From positions 682,001 through 746,000 of the forward strand of contig NZ_UYYD01000001.1 in assembly GCF_900625105.1 (NCBI RefSeq): DNA of 64,000 nt. The letters are read 5' to 3'. The notes beneath the pieces are model-generated. The model ran no database searches and was not told where the DNA came from. It saw nothing but the letters and a program-made list of their open reading frames with translations. Position 1 is the first letter of the stretch. Each line of letters starts with the position of its first letter. Source of the stretch: Agathobaculum sp. Marseille-P7918. GTDB lineage: Bacteria > Bacillota > Clostridia > Oscillospirales > Butyricicoccaceae. Below, one piece after another: positions 42,990 through 50,645 of the stretch. A program made the translations under genes and the position numbers.

Positions 42990-43418
42990 TTATAAGGGTT
43001 TTTCAAAGCCATAGCAGCTCTTCTCAAAGCCGATATGTTCGTAAAACTGGTGGGCCGCCACGCGCGGCAGGCCGGAGTCCAAAATGAGCGCCCGGCAGTC
43101 GCGCGCCTGCGCGAGCTGCTCGGCGTGGCGCAGCAGCGCGGCGCCGTAGCCCTGACCGCGGAAGGCAGGGTCGACAAACAGGCTGGACACATAGCAGGTC
43201 GGCCCCTGCATCCAGAAGGTGTCGAAATAGTCGCCGTGGCACATGCCCCGGCAGACGCCTTGGTCTTCGAGGAGGAAGAAAAAGCTGTCCGGATTGGCCA
43301 GCACCCGCCGGTAGACCGCTTCGGTCTGCGCGCGGTCATAGGTGCGGTAGGACCAAAGCTGCTGAATCCACGCAAACGCGGTGTCAAAATCCGCTAAGGT
43401 CGCGTTTCTGCATTCCAT
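42990..43418 (-). CDS. GNAT-family N-acetyltransferase
   Basis: 142 residues with the acetyl-CoA pyrophosphate loop in SLFVDPAFRGQGYGAALLRHA (the R-G-Q-G-Y-G pattern) and the C-terminal DSGLPRVAAHQFYEHIGFEK element. It transfers acetyl from acetyl-CoA to an amine; the substrate is unknown. It is 13 bases downstream of the iron alcohol dehydrogenase and last in the operon, so it may act on an amine in the same pathway. Start at 43418, with AAGGGGG upstream. Confidence 0.85.
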   Translation of the reverse strand: MECRNATLADFDTAFAWIQQLWSYRTYDRAQTEAVYRRVLANPDSFFFLLEDQGVCRGMCHGDYFDTFWMQGPTCYVSSLFVDPAFRGQGYGAALLRHAEQLAQARDCRALILDSGLPRVAAHQFYEHIGFEKSCYGFEKPL

Positions 43419-43431
43419 ACGCCGCGCCCCC

Positions 43432-44568
43432 TTACAGGGCTTTGCGATAGATGTCCGCAATCTGCTCCTGCGTAAAGACCACCGGGTTGTTGGCCACGCT
43501 GGCCGCCGAAACCTTCATGCAGTTTTCCGCCATCCACGGGATATCGGCCTCGGTCAGACCCAGCTCGCCCAGCGTGCAGGTCAGGTCGAGCTTTTGCAGC
43601 AGCGCCTTCACCTGTGCCGCGCAGTCGGCCGCGTCCGTGCCGCCCAGCAGCTTGGAAATGCGCGCGAACTTGTCGGGCGCGCCCGGATAGGATGCCTCGA
43701 TGACCGCCGGCGTCAGCGCCGCGAGGCCCTGACCGTGCACGATGTCCTTCAGGCCGCTGGCCGGGTGTTCCATGCCGTGCGCCAGGGTGACGCCCGCCGT
43801 GTTGATGACCATGCCGCCGATGGTAGACGCGATCGTGACCTTCTCCCAGGCCTCGGCGCTGGTGTCCGCGTCGGTGTACAGGTTCACCAGATTTTCGGCA
43901 ATGGCTTCAATCGCATACAGGCTGAGCGCGTCGCTGAACGGCTGCGCGATCTTGGAGGTATACGCTTCGATGCAATGGCACAGGGCATCGAAGCCAACCG
44001 ACGCGAGCACCTTCTTGGGCATGGTCTGCATACACTCGGGGTCGACGATAGACACCTTGGCGATGATTGCCGCGCAGCGCAGGCTCTTTTTGTCTCCGTT
44101 TTCCGGGTTGGTGAGCACGGCAAAGCCGTTGCCCTCCGACCCGGTACCGCAAGTAGTGGGGATCAGGATGAGCGGCAGCGCGCGGTCGCTCTGCTTGCGG
44201 TTGAAGATATAGTCGTTGATATCGCCGTCGTTGCAGGCCATAAAGGCGATGCCCTTGGCGCAGTCCATGATCGAGCCGCCGCCGATGGCGACGACCACGT
44301 CGCAGCCCTGCTCGGTCGCCAGACGCGCGCCCTCCTCGACGGTGGTGGTCAGCGGGTTTTGGGAAACCTGATCAAACAGCACCGAATCGATGCCTGCTTC
44401 GGCAAGGCTATCCTTGACCCGGTCATACAGGCCGGATTTCTTGGCGCTCGAGCGGCCGGTGACGATGAGCGCTTTCTTGCCGTAGGGCGCGGTCAGAGCG
44501 CCGGCCTCGGCAACCCGGCCGCAGCCAAAGACAATGTTGACCGGAAGATAGTAGGTAAAGTTATTCAT
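43432..44568 (-). CDS. Iron-containing alcohol dehydrogenase
   Basis: 378 residues, full length for group III alcohol dehydrogenases. It shows the NAD(P)-binding GGGSIMDCAKG, IPTTCGTGSE, and metal ligands in the DALCHCIEAY and LAHGMEHPASGLKDIVHGQG histidine clusters. It reduces an aldehyde or oxidises an alcohol. It overlaps the APC permease gene by 4 bases and shares a transcript with an aminotransferase. A class III aminotransferase on an omega-amino acid gives a semialdehyde, and an enzyme of this type (for example 4-hydroxybutyrate dehydrogenase) would reduce it; that coupling is inference. Confidence 0.88.
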   Translation of the reverse strand: MNNFTYYLPVNIVFGCGRVAEAGALTAPYGKKALIVTGRSSAKKSGLYDRVKDSLAEAGIDSVLFDQVSQNPLTTTVEEGARLATEQGCDVVVAIGGGSIMDCAKGIAFMACNDGDINDYIFNRKQSDRALPLILIPTTCGTGSEGNGFAVLTNPENGDKKSLRCAAIIAKVSIVDPECMQTMPKKVLASVGFDALCHCIEAYTSKIAQPFSDALSLYAIEAIAENLVNLYTDADTSAEAWEKVTIASTIGGMVINTAGVTLAHGMEHPASGLKDIVHGQGLAALTPAVIEASYPGAPDKFARISKLLGGTDAADCAAQVKALLQKLDLTCTLGELGLTEADIPWMAENCMKVSAASVANNPVVFTQEQIADIYRKAL

Positions 44569-46112
44569 AGCTGTTTGGCAGCCTCCTCATTCAATACGGT
44601 TGCAATCGCCGCTTCAATGGCAGCTTCGATCGCGTTATCGAGCGCCAGGTCGAGTTCACGGTCGGACGCCTGCAGCGTTGCGGCGTCGGCATCCGAGATG
44701 ATCTCCACCAGCGAGCCGAACTTTTCCTTATAACGGACGCGGCAGACGACAAAGAAGATCACGCCCAGTACGACCCAGCCGCCGGCCATCAGCCATTCCT
44801 GCCAGACGAGCGTTGCGCCCGAGCCGGGGATCAAGTAGCAGGCGACCATGAAGCCGGACATCAGCACGGCCATCACGCCGACGAACTTATACGGGCCGAC
44901 CTTATACGGACGGGGCATATCGGGTTCCTTTTTGCGCAGGATGAGGAAGGAGACCGCCACCATGCAATACGCCACGCAGCAACCAAAGTTGCCGGCGTCC
45001 ACGATCCAAACCAGCATTTTGCGGCCGGCAAAAGGCGCCAGAACGGTCAGCAGGCCGACCAGGTACAGGGCGTTGATTGGGGTCTTGTGCTTGGGATGGA
45101 GCTTGGCAAAGACTTTCGGAATCATGTAGGATTCTGCCATCGAGTACATCGCGCGGCTGCCGCCCATGAGGAACGAGTTCCAGCTGGTGACGATGCCGCA
45201 CATGCCGCCGACGATCAGCACCTTGGCCATGATGGAGCTGTGGAACGCCTTGGCCATGGCGTCCGCGGTGACCAGACCGGAGCCGGACAGCGAAGCCATG
45301 ATCTCGCTGTTGGGCAGCACATAGCCAACCGCCAGAATGACAAACGCGTAAAACACAACGGCCAGCACGATGGACAGAATCAGGATCTTGCCGATCTTCT
45401 TGAGATCGACGTTGATCTCTTCGGCGGCCTGCGGGATGACGTCAAAGCCGATAAAGAAGAAGGGGGTTATGAGCGCGACTTTGAGGATGCCGTGCAAAGG
45501 CGATGTGTCGCTGGCAAACACCTGACCTTCCAGATTGTCGGCCGAGCCGGTGAACACCGACGCGACGATCAGCAGAATGCCGACCAGACCGATGATGACG
45601 GTCAGAACCGTCTGGAGGAAGGCGGCCGTCTTGACGCCCATGATGTTGACATAGGTCATAAAGATGGCAACCAGGATCGCGACGATCAGCCAGGAGGCAT
45701 AGACATCAAACCCGGCGACCGTATACAGATACCCCTGCAAGAAGTCGGGGTAGATATAGGTGATGATGGTGGGCAGCGCGCACGCTTCAAAGCAGGCAAC
45801 GCTGACATAGCCCAGCACAATCGTCCAAGTGCAGATAAACGAGCCGATCGGCCCCATGGCGCGGTGGCTGAATACATGCTCGCCGCCGCACTGCGGCATG
45901 GCGGCCGTCAGTTCGGCATAGGTCAGACCCACGAAAAAGATCATGATGCCGCCAATGGCAAAGCCGATGGCCGCGCCCACGGCACCGCCGGTGTTGATCC
46001 AGTCGCCCGAGGAGACCACCCAGCCCCAGCCGATCATGGCGCCGAATGCGATCACGAGGATATCCCATGCCCCGAGCACCTTGTCGAACGAGGATGTTTT
46101 TTTGTTTTCCAT
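44565..46112 (-). CDS. APC-family amino acid permease
   Basis: 515 residues with twelve or more transmembrane helices. The N-terminal signature (VIAFGAMIGWGWVVSSGDWI) has the unwound-helix GAMIGWG of amino acid/polyamine/organocation carriers, and the PQCGGEHVFSHRAMG segment matches family members. It imports an amino acid or amine using the ion gradient. It is cotranscribed with aminotransferase and dehydrogenase genes, so its substrate is probably what they degrade (GABA, polyamine, ornithine or similar). The C-terminal tail is long and charged. AAAGGACG precedes the ATG. Confidence 0.85.
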   Translation of the reverse strand: MENKKTSSFDKVLGAWDILVIAFGAMIGWGWVVSSGDWINTGGAVGAAIGFAIGGIMIFFVGLTYAELTAAMPQCGGEHVFSHRAMGPIGSFICTWTIVLGYVSVACFEACALPTIITYIYPDFLQGYLYTVAGFDVYASWLIVAILVAIFMTYVNIMGVKTAAFLQTVLTVIIGLVGILLIVASVFTGSADNLEGQVFASDTSPLHGILKVALITPFFFIGFDVIPQAAEEINVDLKKIGKILILSIVLAVVFYAFVILAVGYVLPNSEIMASLSGSGLVTADAMAKAFHSSIMAKVLIVGGMCGIVTSWNSFLMGGSRAMYSMAESYMIPKVFAKLHPKHKTPINALYLVGLLTVLAPFAGRKMLVWIVDAGNFGCCVAYCMVAVSFLILRKKEPDMPRPYKVGPYKFVGVMAVLMSGFMVACYLIPGSGATLVWQEWLMAGGWVVLGVIFFVVCRVRYKEKFGSLVEIISDADAATLQASDRELDLALDNAIEAAIEAAIATVLNEEAAKQL

Positions 46113-46169
46113 TTTGCATCGTCCTTTCGAGCAAAATAAAAAGATGCCGAACCTTCGTTTGGAATGATT

Positions 46170-46185
46170 CTAACATCTTTGTTAG
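46170..46185. promoter_or_regulatory. Small palindrome upstream of the permease gene
   Basis: CTAAC-ATCTTT-GTTAG overlapping a TAGAAT -10-like element on the minus strand; there is no good -35. Possible operator or internal promoter. Confidence 0.3.
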
Positions 46186-46194
46186 TAATCCGTG

Positions 46195-46803
46195 TCAGCC
46201 GCCAAACTTCTGCTTGGCGAACGCTTCGATGAATTTGGCAGTTTTTTCAAAGCCCAGCACACTGCTGTCGATCAAAATGTGCCGGTTGTGCCGGTCGCCG
46301 CGGTAAGTGCCGGTCATCTGCTTGTAGCGCGCGTGCAGCTGCTTATCGTTCTTGTCGATGAGCACCCGCGCCGCCTCTTCGGAAACCTTGAGCACATCCA
46401 TAATGTGTTTGAGGCGCTCGCTCTCGGGCGCATAGACAAACGCATTGAGCACATCCGTGCGGTCGCGCAGCACATAGTCGCTGCACCGGCCCACGATGAC
46501 GCACGGGCCGCGGTCGGCCAGCTTGCGGATGATCTGGGTTTGCAGATAGACCACGCGGTCAGTTAAAATGGAGTATTTGCTGGGGCTGGCGGTGTTTTGC
46601 AGCACTTGGCTGCGGCCGCGCACCTCCACGCCGGCTTCTAACTTTTCGGCCATTTCCTTGGAAAGGCCAGTCTCTTCAATGATGCGATCGATGATGGCGC
46701 GGTCATAGCACGGATATCCCAGATCTTTGGCAATCATTTTGGCAATATCCGGCCCGCCGCTGCCGTACTCACAACCGATGGTAAGAATAAAGTCCTGCAT
46801 CAT
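46195..46803 (-). CDS. Cytidylate-kinase-like P-loop protein
   Basis: 202 residues of the 'cytidylate kinase-like family' (AAA_26). ILTIGCEYGSGGPDIAKMIA is the altered P-loop (GSGG), followed by DRAIIDRIIEETGLS. Later family segments are GPCVIVGRCSDYVL and ENERL-like PESERLKHIMDV. True cytidylate kinase is larger and differs in the nucleotide-monophosphate region, so this is unlikely to be cmk. Members often sit in transport and metabolism operons with unknown substrate. Here it lies between the aminotransferase and the amino acid permease. An AAAAAGGAG site precedes the double ATG. Confidence 0.75.
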   Translation of the reverse strand: MMQDFILTIGCEYGSGGPDIAKMIAKDLGYPCYDRAIIDRIIEETGLSKEMAEKLEAGVEVRGRSQVLQNTASPSKYSILTDRVVYLQTQIIRKLADRGPCVIVGRCSDYVLRDRTDVLNAFVYAPESERLKHIMDVLKVSEEAARVLIDKNDKQLHARYKQMTGTYRGDRHNRHILIDSSVLGFEKTAKFIEAFAKQKFGG

Positions 46804-46864
46804 GGGTTCTCCTTTTTACAGGAGGACCTTGGCCGGCCCCTGCCGGCCAAGCCCTCCGGACGTT

Positions 46865-48082
46865 TTATTTGCTCAGTTCTTCGACGGATTCCTTGAGAAT
46901 TTCGAAAGCCTTGTCGCAGTCAGCCTCGGTCAGGATGAGCGGCGGCACCATGCGGATGACGTTTGCGCCGATGGCGGTCACCAGCAGATGCTTGTCCAGG
47001 CACTTGTGCTTGATGTCGGTCGCCGCGGCAAAACCGTCAAACTCCACGCCGATCAGGCAGCCCTGATGACGGACTTCCTTGACGTGCGGCAGGGTTTCCA
47101 GCTTGGCAGAGAAATAGTCACCCATCTTTTCGGCATTGCCGGCCAGATCGCGGTCCAGCAGTTCGTCGATCTCCGCCAGTGCCGCTGCGGCGCTGACCGG
47201 ATGGCCACCGAAGGTGGTGCCGTGCGAGCCGGGGGTGAATGCCTTGGCAACTTCTTCGGTTGCGCAGATGGCGCCGATCGGCATGCCGCCGCCCAGAGCC
47301 TTGGCCATGGAGACAATGTCGGGCTTGATGCCGTAGTGCATGTAGCTCATCACGCGGCCGGTGCGGCACCAGCCGGTCTGGACCTCATCCAGCAGGAGCA
47401 GCATGCCCTTTTCGTCGCACAGCTTGCGCAGGCCGCACAGGAATTCCTTGGTCGCCGGATGGACGCCGCCCTCACCCTGTACCGGTTCGACCATGATTGC
47501 AATGGTGTTCTCGGTGCAGGCGTTGCGGAAGGATTCCAGATTGTTGTACTCCGCGTAGGTAAAGCCCGGGGTCATGTCGCCGAAGCCGATCTGGCAGGCG
47601 TTGTCCGGCTGGCCGGTCGCCGACATGGAGCCGAAGGTGCGGCCGTGGAAGCCCATTTTCGCGGTGACGATGTTGTACTTGTGCGGGCCGTACTTCTCGA
47701 CGCCATACTTACGCGCCATCTTGATCATCGCTTCGTTGGCCTCGGTGCCCGAGTTCTGGAAGTAGATCTTGTCCATGCCGATCGTGGTGCACACCTTTTC
47801 GGCCAGCAGCGCCTGCGGAATGGTGTACGGATAGTTAAAGGTATGCATGATGTCGCTGACCTGATCCTTGACGGCAGCTACCACCTTCGGATTGCAGTTG
47901 CCGGCGGAGTTGACCGCGATGCCTGCGTAGAAATCCAGATACGGGGTGCCGTTTTCATCATAAAGGTACATGCCTTCGGCAGTTTCCGCGATAAAATCGA
48001 AACGCTCATAGGTTTCGATCATGTATTTGCTGACCAGATCCTTGATTTCCTGTGCCGTGCGGCCGGTGTCCTTGAGTTTCAT
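46865..48082 (-). CDS. Class III aminotransferase (acetylornithine/omega-amino acid type)
   Basis: 405-residue PLP enzyme of the ornithine/GABA aminotransferase fold. Phosphate- and ring-contacting segments are NSGTEANEAMIKMARK and MGFHGRTFG. LLDEVQTG (Asp232) contacts the pyridine nitrogen, and the Schiff-base lysine is in SMAKALGGG (Lys261). It transfers an amino group from an omega-amino acid or N-acyl-diamine to a keto acid. It is the first gene of an operon with a kinase-like protein, APC permease, Fe-dehydrogenase and GNAT. An intrinsic hairpin lies between its promoter and its start codon, so transcription may be attenuated. Substrate not resolvable by eye. Confidence 0.85.
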   Translation of the reverse strand: MKLKDTGRTAQEIKDLVSKYMIETYERFDFIAETAEGMYLYDENGTPYLDFYAGIAVNSAGNCNPKVVAAVKDQVSDIMHTFNYPYTIPQALLAEKVCTTIGMDKIYFQNSGTEANEAMIKMARKYGVEKYGPHKYNIVTAKMGFHGRTFGSMSATGQPDNACQIGFGDMTPGFTYAEYNNLESFRNACTENTIAIMVEPVQGEGGVHPATKEFLCGLRKLCDEKGMLLLLDEVQTGWCRTGRVMSYMHYGIKPDIVSMAKALGGGMPIGAICATEEVAKAFTPGSHGTTFGGHPVSAAAALAEIDELLDRDLAGNAEKMGDYFSAKLETLPHVKEVRHQGCLIGVEFDGFAAATDIKHKCLDKHLLVTAIGANVIRMVPPLILTEADCDKAFEILKESVEELSK

Positions 48083-48118
48083 TTCTTTCTTCCTCCTGAT
48101 CGTCTGGAATCAAAACAA

Positions 48119-48152
48119 AAAGGCGCTTTTCCACCATGGGAAAAGCGCCTTT
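48119..48152 (-). terminator. Leader terminator/attenuator before the aminotransferase gene
   Basis: 14-bp arms AAAGGCGCTTTTCC / GGAAAAGCGCCTTT with TTTTTGTTTTG on the minus strand. It sits between the promoter at 48180-48208 and the start codon, and could also end the XRE-cupin transcript. Confidence 0.8.
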
Positions 48153-48179
48153 GCTTTGTCCTTTATATTGAACGTGATT

Positions 48180-48208
48180 ACCATAACACAAGCGAGCAGA
48201 AGTGTCAA
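48180..48208 (-). promoter_or_regulatory. Promoter of the aminotransferase-permease operon
   Basis: Minus strand TTGACA, 17-base spacer, TATGGT. Predicted start near 48173, about 20 nt before the hairpin. Nothing further is seen in 48209-48390. Confidence 0.7.
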
Positions 48209-48390
48209 GCCGCACGGCAAGATTTTGGTATATTGTACAAATATTTCAACTTCAGCTCATTAGATTTGCCCATATTTTTCGGGTGTCAGCCGGGAAACAT
48301 GTGGGTTCACCCCCCCGAAACACCGGATACCCTGTCGAAAACGCGTGCATCCGGGCCGAAACACAGTTTTGCGCCGTGATGTACAATATA

Positions 48391-48954
48391 TTAAACATCA
48401 CGCTGATATTCCAGAAACAGGCACAATACCGAACAGGGGTCGGGGCCGACGCAGCAATAGCGATGCTCCTGACTGGACTCAAAGCGGAAGATCTCGCCGC
48501 TTTGGATGATATGGCTGCCGCTTTCCAGCTCCAGACGCAGGGTGCCGGCCCGAACGGTCAGGTATTCCCGCGTGCGTTCGCCGTGGCTGCCCGCCAGATA
48601 GACGCCGCCCGGCGCCAGCTCGATGTGGTAGATCTCCACCCGGTGGTTTTCCTGAAACGGAAAGCAGGTGCGCACGGTGTACTGTCCGGGCACTTCCTTG
48701 GTCGGCGCGGTATCCGCGATGCGGATGAGGATGGCGTCCTGCGGCGGCGGGCCGGTCAGGTCGTTCAGGTCAATGCGCAGGCCGCTGATGATGCGCCCCA
48801 GAATGCCGATCGACGGATTGGCCGTGCCTTTTTCGATCTGCGCCAGCATGCTTTTGCTCACGCCGGTCTGCTCCGCCACCAGATCCAGACTCATCCCTTT
48901 GGCCCGGCGAATGCGGTTCAAATTCAAGGCAATGTTGTGCGATAGGTAATCCAT
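48391..48954 (-). CDS. XRE-family regulator with C-terminal cupin domain
   Basis: 187 residues. The N-terminal XRE helix-turn-helix (about 8-62: IRRAKGMSLDLVAEQTGVSKSMLAQIEKG) is followed by a cupin domain (about 100-182) with AGSHGERTREYLTVRAGTLRLE. This layout is common in regulators of amino acid and polyamine catabolism (PuuR-like). It lies between two class III aminotransferase genes and is a good candidate to control one or both. A GGGGAGGG site precedes the ATG. It starts 59 bases after the upstream aminotransferase stop and may be cotranscribed with it. Confidence 0.88.
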   Translation of the reverse strand: MDYLSHNIALNLNRIRRAKGMSLDLVAEQTGVSKSMLAQIEKGTANPSIGILGRIISGLRIDLNDLTGPPPQDAILIRIADTAPTKEVPGQYTVRTCFPFQENHRVEIYHIELAPGGVYLAGSHGERTREYLTVRAGTLRLELESGSHIIQSGEIFRFESSQEHRYCCVGPDPCSVLCLFLEYQRDV

Positions 48955-49013
48955 GGTATATCCCTCCCCATGCGGTACTGGTCCGATAGAGGTATTATAC
49001 CACAAAATCCGGG

Positions 49014-50375
49014 TCAGCGGGCACGGGTGCACGCGGCCAGCGCGTCCGCGAAGATATCCAGTCCGGCTTCCAGCTGGGCGTCGGTCATCACCAGCGGCGC
49101 GAGCAGGCGGATGACATTGCCGTAGGTGCCCGCGTTTTCGACCAGCAAACCGCGCGCGGCGCACGCCTGAATGACGGCCGACGTCAGCGCCGCGTCCGGG
49201 GTCTTGCTCGCCCGGTCGGTGACAAATTCGATGCCGACCATGCCGCCCAGACCGCGCACGTCGCCGATGCAGTCGTATTGCTCCATCAGTTTCCGGTAGC
49301 GCGCCATGACCCGGCTGCCGATCTCGAGCGAACGCTCGGCCAGATGATCGCGCTCCATGATCTCGATGACCTTGAGCGCCGCAGCGCAGGCCAGTGCATT
49401 GCCGCAATAGGTGCCGCCAATGGTGCCCGACGCCGGGGCATCCAGAATTTCGGCCCGGCCGACGATGGCGGACAGCGGCACGCCGCCGGCGATCGACTTG
49501 GCCGTGGTCAGCAGGTCGGGCTGCACGCCCGCCTCGGCCCAGTACTGGCTGGCAAACATGCGGCCGGTGCGGCAGAAACCGGTCTGCACCTCGTCGGCGA
49601 CCAGCAAAATGCCGTGCTTATCACAGACCGCGCGCACCGCCTTGACCCATTCGATCGGCGCGGGGATGAAGCCGCCCTCACCTTGCAGCGGCTCGACCAC
49701 GATGGCCGCAATGGTGTCCGCAGCTCCGCACTGCTCGAACACATCATCAATCGACTGCATGTAGTAAGCGAGTGCATCCTCCTGCGGCATGCCGGCCGGC
49801 TTGCGGTAATAATACGGGAACTGCGCGCGGAAAACGCCGCCGGGCAGCGGCCCCATGCCCGCCGCGTAAGCCTTTTTGGAGGTCATGGACATGGTCAGCA
49901 TGGTGCGGCCGTGGAAGGCGCCCGAAAAGACGATGATATTCGGGCGTTTGGTGTATGCCCGGGCGACCTTGACCGCGTTTTCATCGGCTTCGGCGCCCGA
50001 ATTGGCGAAAAAGGCCTTTTTGTGTTCGCCGCGGACGGGCGCAAGCTCACACAGCTTTTCGGCGAGCGCGATGTAGCCTTCGTGGGTGACAACGTTGATC
50101 ATGGCGTGGAAATACCGCTCGGCCTGGGCCTGCACGGCCTGGACGACTTCCGGGTGCGAATAGCCGATGTTGAGCACACCGACCCCGCCGATCCAGTCCA
50201 AAAACCGGTTGCCGTCCACATCCTCAATGATGGCGCCCGCGCCGCGCTCGATGACGGCCGGATACACGCACCCGATGGCGTTAGGGACGACCGCATGGCG
50301 GCGGTCCAGAATGGCCTGCGCCTTGGGACCCGGCAGGGTTTCGGTGATGATTTCGGGCAAAGCTTCTCGCAGCAT
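49014..50375 (-). CDS. gabT: Class III aminotransferase, 4-aminobutyrate aminotransferase-like
   Basis: 453-residue PLP enzyme close to the GABA aminotransferase group. It shows YPAVIERGAGAIIEDVDGNRFLDWIGGVGVLNIGYSHPEVV-type N-terminal architecture, ANSGAEADENAVKVAR, GAFHGRTMLTMSMTSK, VEPLQGEGGFI, VADEVQTGFCRTG, and the PLP lysine in LLTTAKSIAGG. It would convert GABA plus 2-oxoglutarate to succinate semialdehyde plus glutamate. A divergent PucR-type regulator shares the promoter region. AACAGGAGG precedes the ATG at 50375. The symbol is a best guess, since related enzymes use other omega-amino acids. Confidence 0.78.
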   Translation of the reverse strand: MLREALPEIITETLPGPKAQAILDRRHAVVPNAIGCVYPAVIERGAGAIIEDVDGNRFLDWIGGVGVLNIGYSHPEVVQAVQAQAERYFHAMINVVTHEGYIALAEKLCELAPVRGEHKKAFFANSGAEADENAVKVARAYTKRPNIIVFSGAFHGRTMLTMSMTSKKAYAAGMGPLPGGVFRAQFPYYYRKPAGMPQEDALAYYMQSIDDVFEQCGAADTIAAIVVEPLQGEGGFIPAPIEWVKAVRAVCDKHGILLVADEVQTGFCRTGRMFASQYWAEAGVQPDLLTTAKSIAGGVPLSAIVGRAEILDAPASGTIGGTYCGNALACAAALKVIEIMERDHLAERSLEIGSRVMARYRKLMEQYDCIGDVRGLGGMVGIEFVTDRASKTPDAALTSAVIQACAARGLLVENAGTYGNVIRLLAPLVMTDAQLEAGLDIFADALAACTRAR

Positions 50376-50479
50376 AATGAAAAACCTCCTGTTCTGCAAA
50401 AAAACAGCCGCCAATATCCCGAAAATGCGTCATTGCATTCTCCGAACATCAGCCGCTGCTGTGTTTTTATTCTGTATGC

Positions 50480-50508
50480 AGTATAGAAGATTTGCGCCGC
50501 CAAGGCAA
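50480..50508 (-). promoter_or_regulatory. Promoter of the GABA aminotransferase-like gene
   Basis: Minus strand TTGCCT, 17-base spacer, TATACT, about 105 bases upstream of the start. Confidence 0.55.
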
Positions 50509-50539
50509 GGGGCGCGCGTCCCAATCAAATGCCGTTTCA

Positions 50540-50556
50540 TTGTGCTATATGCACAA
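50540..50556. promoter_or_regulatory. Operator candidate between gabT-like and pucR-like genes
   Basis: Perfect inverted repeat TTGTGC-TATAT-GCACAA lying between the two divergent promoters. Plausible binding site for the PucR-type regulator. Confidence 0.5.
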
Positions 50557-50592
50557 CAGCATTCAGCCGATACAGCACCGCGAACCAATCGA

Positions 50593-50621
50593 TTGTATAT
50601 CGACCACAACTGTGCTATACT
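50593..50621 (+). promoter_or_regulatory. Promoter of the PucR-type regulator gene
   Basis: TTGTAT, 17-base spacer, TATACT, about 25 bases upstream of the GTG start. Confidence 0.65.
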
Positions 50622-50645
50622 GTTTGTCGAAAGGGGGCGGTGCCT

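Noticed and set aside
46195-46803. Assignment as cytidylate kinase (cmk).
   Set aside because: The P-loop is GSGG and the protein lacks the usual CMP-binding insert; only the 'cytidylate kinase-like' family label is justified.
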